From the NCBI GenBank assembly GCA_017416055.1, contig JAFQDI010000008.1:1-6284 (forward strand): a stretch of 6,284 nt of DNA, read 5' to 3'. Of the stretch, positions 5,839 through 6,284 are shown one piece after another (within the stretch, counting starts at the first letter, position 1; every line of letters begins with the position of its first letter). The notes beneath the pieces are model-generated. The model worked only from the letters and a program-made list of their open reading frames with translations, was not told the DNA's origin and searched no databases. The position numbers and the translations under genes are program-made. The stretch is from Lachnospiraceae bacterium (GTDB lineage: Bacteria > Bacillota_A > Clostridia > Lachnospirales > Lachnospiraceae).

Positions 5839-6284
5839 ACTGTTTTAACAGCGCTTCGAGACCTATCGCCGCTGTCACATTTTGATAATCATAACGCTCA
5901 ACCGCTTCCAACACAAGAACATCTCCCTCTCCCAATGCAGAAAGTGCTTCAATCACGACATTCTCATACATATAGTTGCGGTGTGTGTGAGTTACATTGG
6001 AAAAATCCCGATAAAGATGGTTATGCAGACCAACCCGGAAAGAGTCCCCCACCACCACGATATCCTGATCTGTCTGGGCACTCGAATGGCCATGAAGTAC
6101 CTCTCCTCCGTGCAGCACTACCTCTTGAGTAAATTCAATTTCCGGCTTATACTGCACGTAGCTCGTCGTGTATTCGCTGGCAAATCCGCACATATTGGAG
6201 AGGTCTCCGCCATAGTACCCCGCCGGTGTCACCGGAACATCCAAAATATCTGTCGTGGGCATCCCCAGTGCACGGCACAGTGCC
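5837..6284 (-). CDS. C-terminal part of an SGNH-fold protein (DHHW/AlgX-like), 5' end outside window
   Basis: The frame is open to the right edge; the residues before the Met at 6262 (ALCRALG) run on smoothly, so that Met is probably internal and the start is outside. About 149 codons are visible, ending at TAA 5839-5837. Counting from the internal Met, GGDLSNM (18-24) resembles the conserved segment of the family. VVVGDSF (69-75) is the nucleophile-type GDS motif with Ser74. THTHRNY (91-97) and VLVLEAVERYD (115-125) follow the usual pattern of a short strand after the serine and a closing 'E..ER' strand. Homologues are exported or membrane-anchored and are linked to O-acetylation of exopolysaccharides or other surface glycans; several are of unknown function. 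The N-terminal half, which would hold the anchor and the catalytic Asp/His block, cannot be seen. The family call is moderate and no function is assigned. Confidence 0.65.
   Translation of the reverse strand, partial: ALCRALGMPTTDILDVPVTPAGYYGGDLSNMCGFASEYTTSYVQYKPEIEFTQEVVLHGGEVLHGHSSAQTDQDIVVVGDSFRVGLHNHLYRDFSNVTHTHRNYMYENVVIEALSALGEGDVLVLEAVERYDYQNVTAAIGLEALLKQ

Noticed and set aside
6258..6262. Met at 6262 as the true start of the rightmost gene
   Set aside because: The frame continues without a stop to the window edge, no ribosome site precedes the codon, and the homologous family is much longer.

Overview
The window looks like chromosomal DNA from an anaerobic Firmicute of the Clostridia, probably Lachnospiraceae or a close relative. 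This is an inference from gene content: a CotS-type spore-coat kinase homologue, a lipoprotein carrying a divergent polysaccharide deacetylase domain on a long Thr-Glu-x-Pro tether, a single full-length CCA-adding enzyme with an HD domain, strong AGGAGG-type ribosome sites, and an SGNH/DHHW-type surface-polysaccharide protein. Base composition is roughly balanced and no mobile element, tRNA, rRNA or CRISPR array was seen.

Layout. (1) Positions 1-516, plus strand: the 3' two-thirds of a 1-acylglycerol-3-phosphate acyltransferase (plsC family), with its start outside the window. (2) Positions 544-575: a perfect 11-bp hairpin with U-tracts that can serve the convergent genes on both sides. (3) Positions 577-4263, minus strand: three closely spaced genes, transcribed right to left: CotS-like kinase fold protein, aldose 1-epimerase (galM), and deacetylase-like lipoprotein. 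The gaps are 22 and 38 bp, so they probably form one operon. (4) Positions 4264-4426: a short divergent control region. (5) Positions 4427-5788, plus strand: cca, complete. (6) Positions 5796-5838: a second strong hairpin terminator between convergent genes. (7) Positions 5837-6284, minus strand: the C-terminal part of an SGNH-fold (DHHW/AlgX-like) protein.

How the genes fit together. plsC (phospholipid synthesis) and cca (tRNA 3'-end maturation) are housekeeping genes on the plus strand. The minus-strand trio is more unusual: a kinase-fold protein whose two key catalytic aspartates appear to be replaced, a sugar mutarotase, and an exported sugar-deacetylase-like lipoprotein on a repetitive acidic stalk. 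The rightmost partial gene is also of a surface-glycan type. A shared role in envelope carbohydrate is possible but is not shown by sequence.

Nothing here is clearly a new defence or mobile system. The points most worth a second look are the probable pseudokinase active site, the low-complexity stalk with a 72-bp higher-order duplication, and the atypical deacetylase active-site layout.
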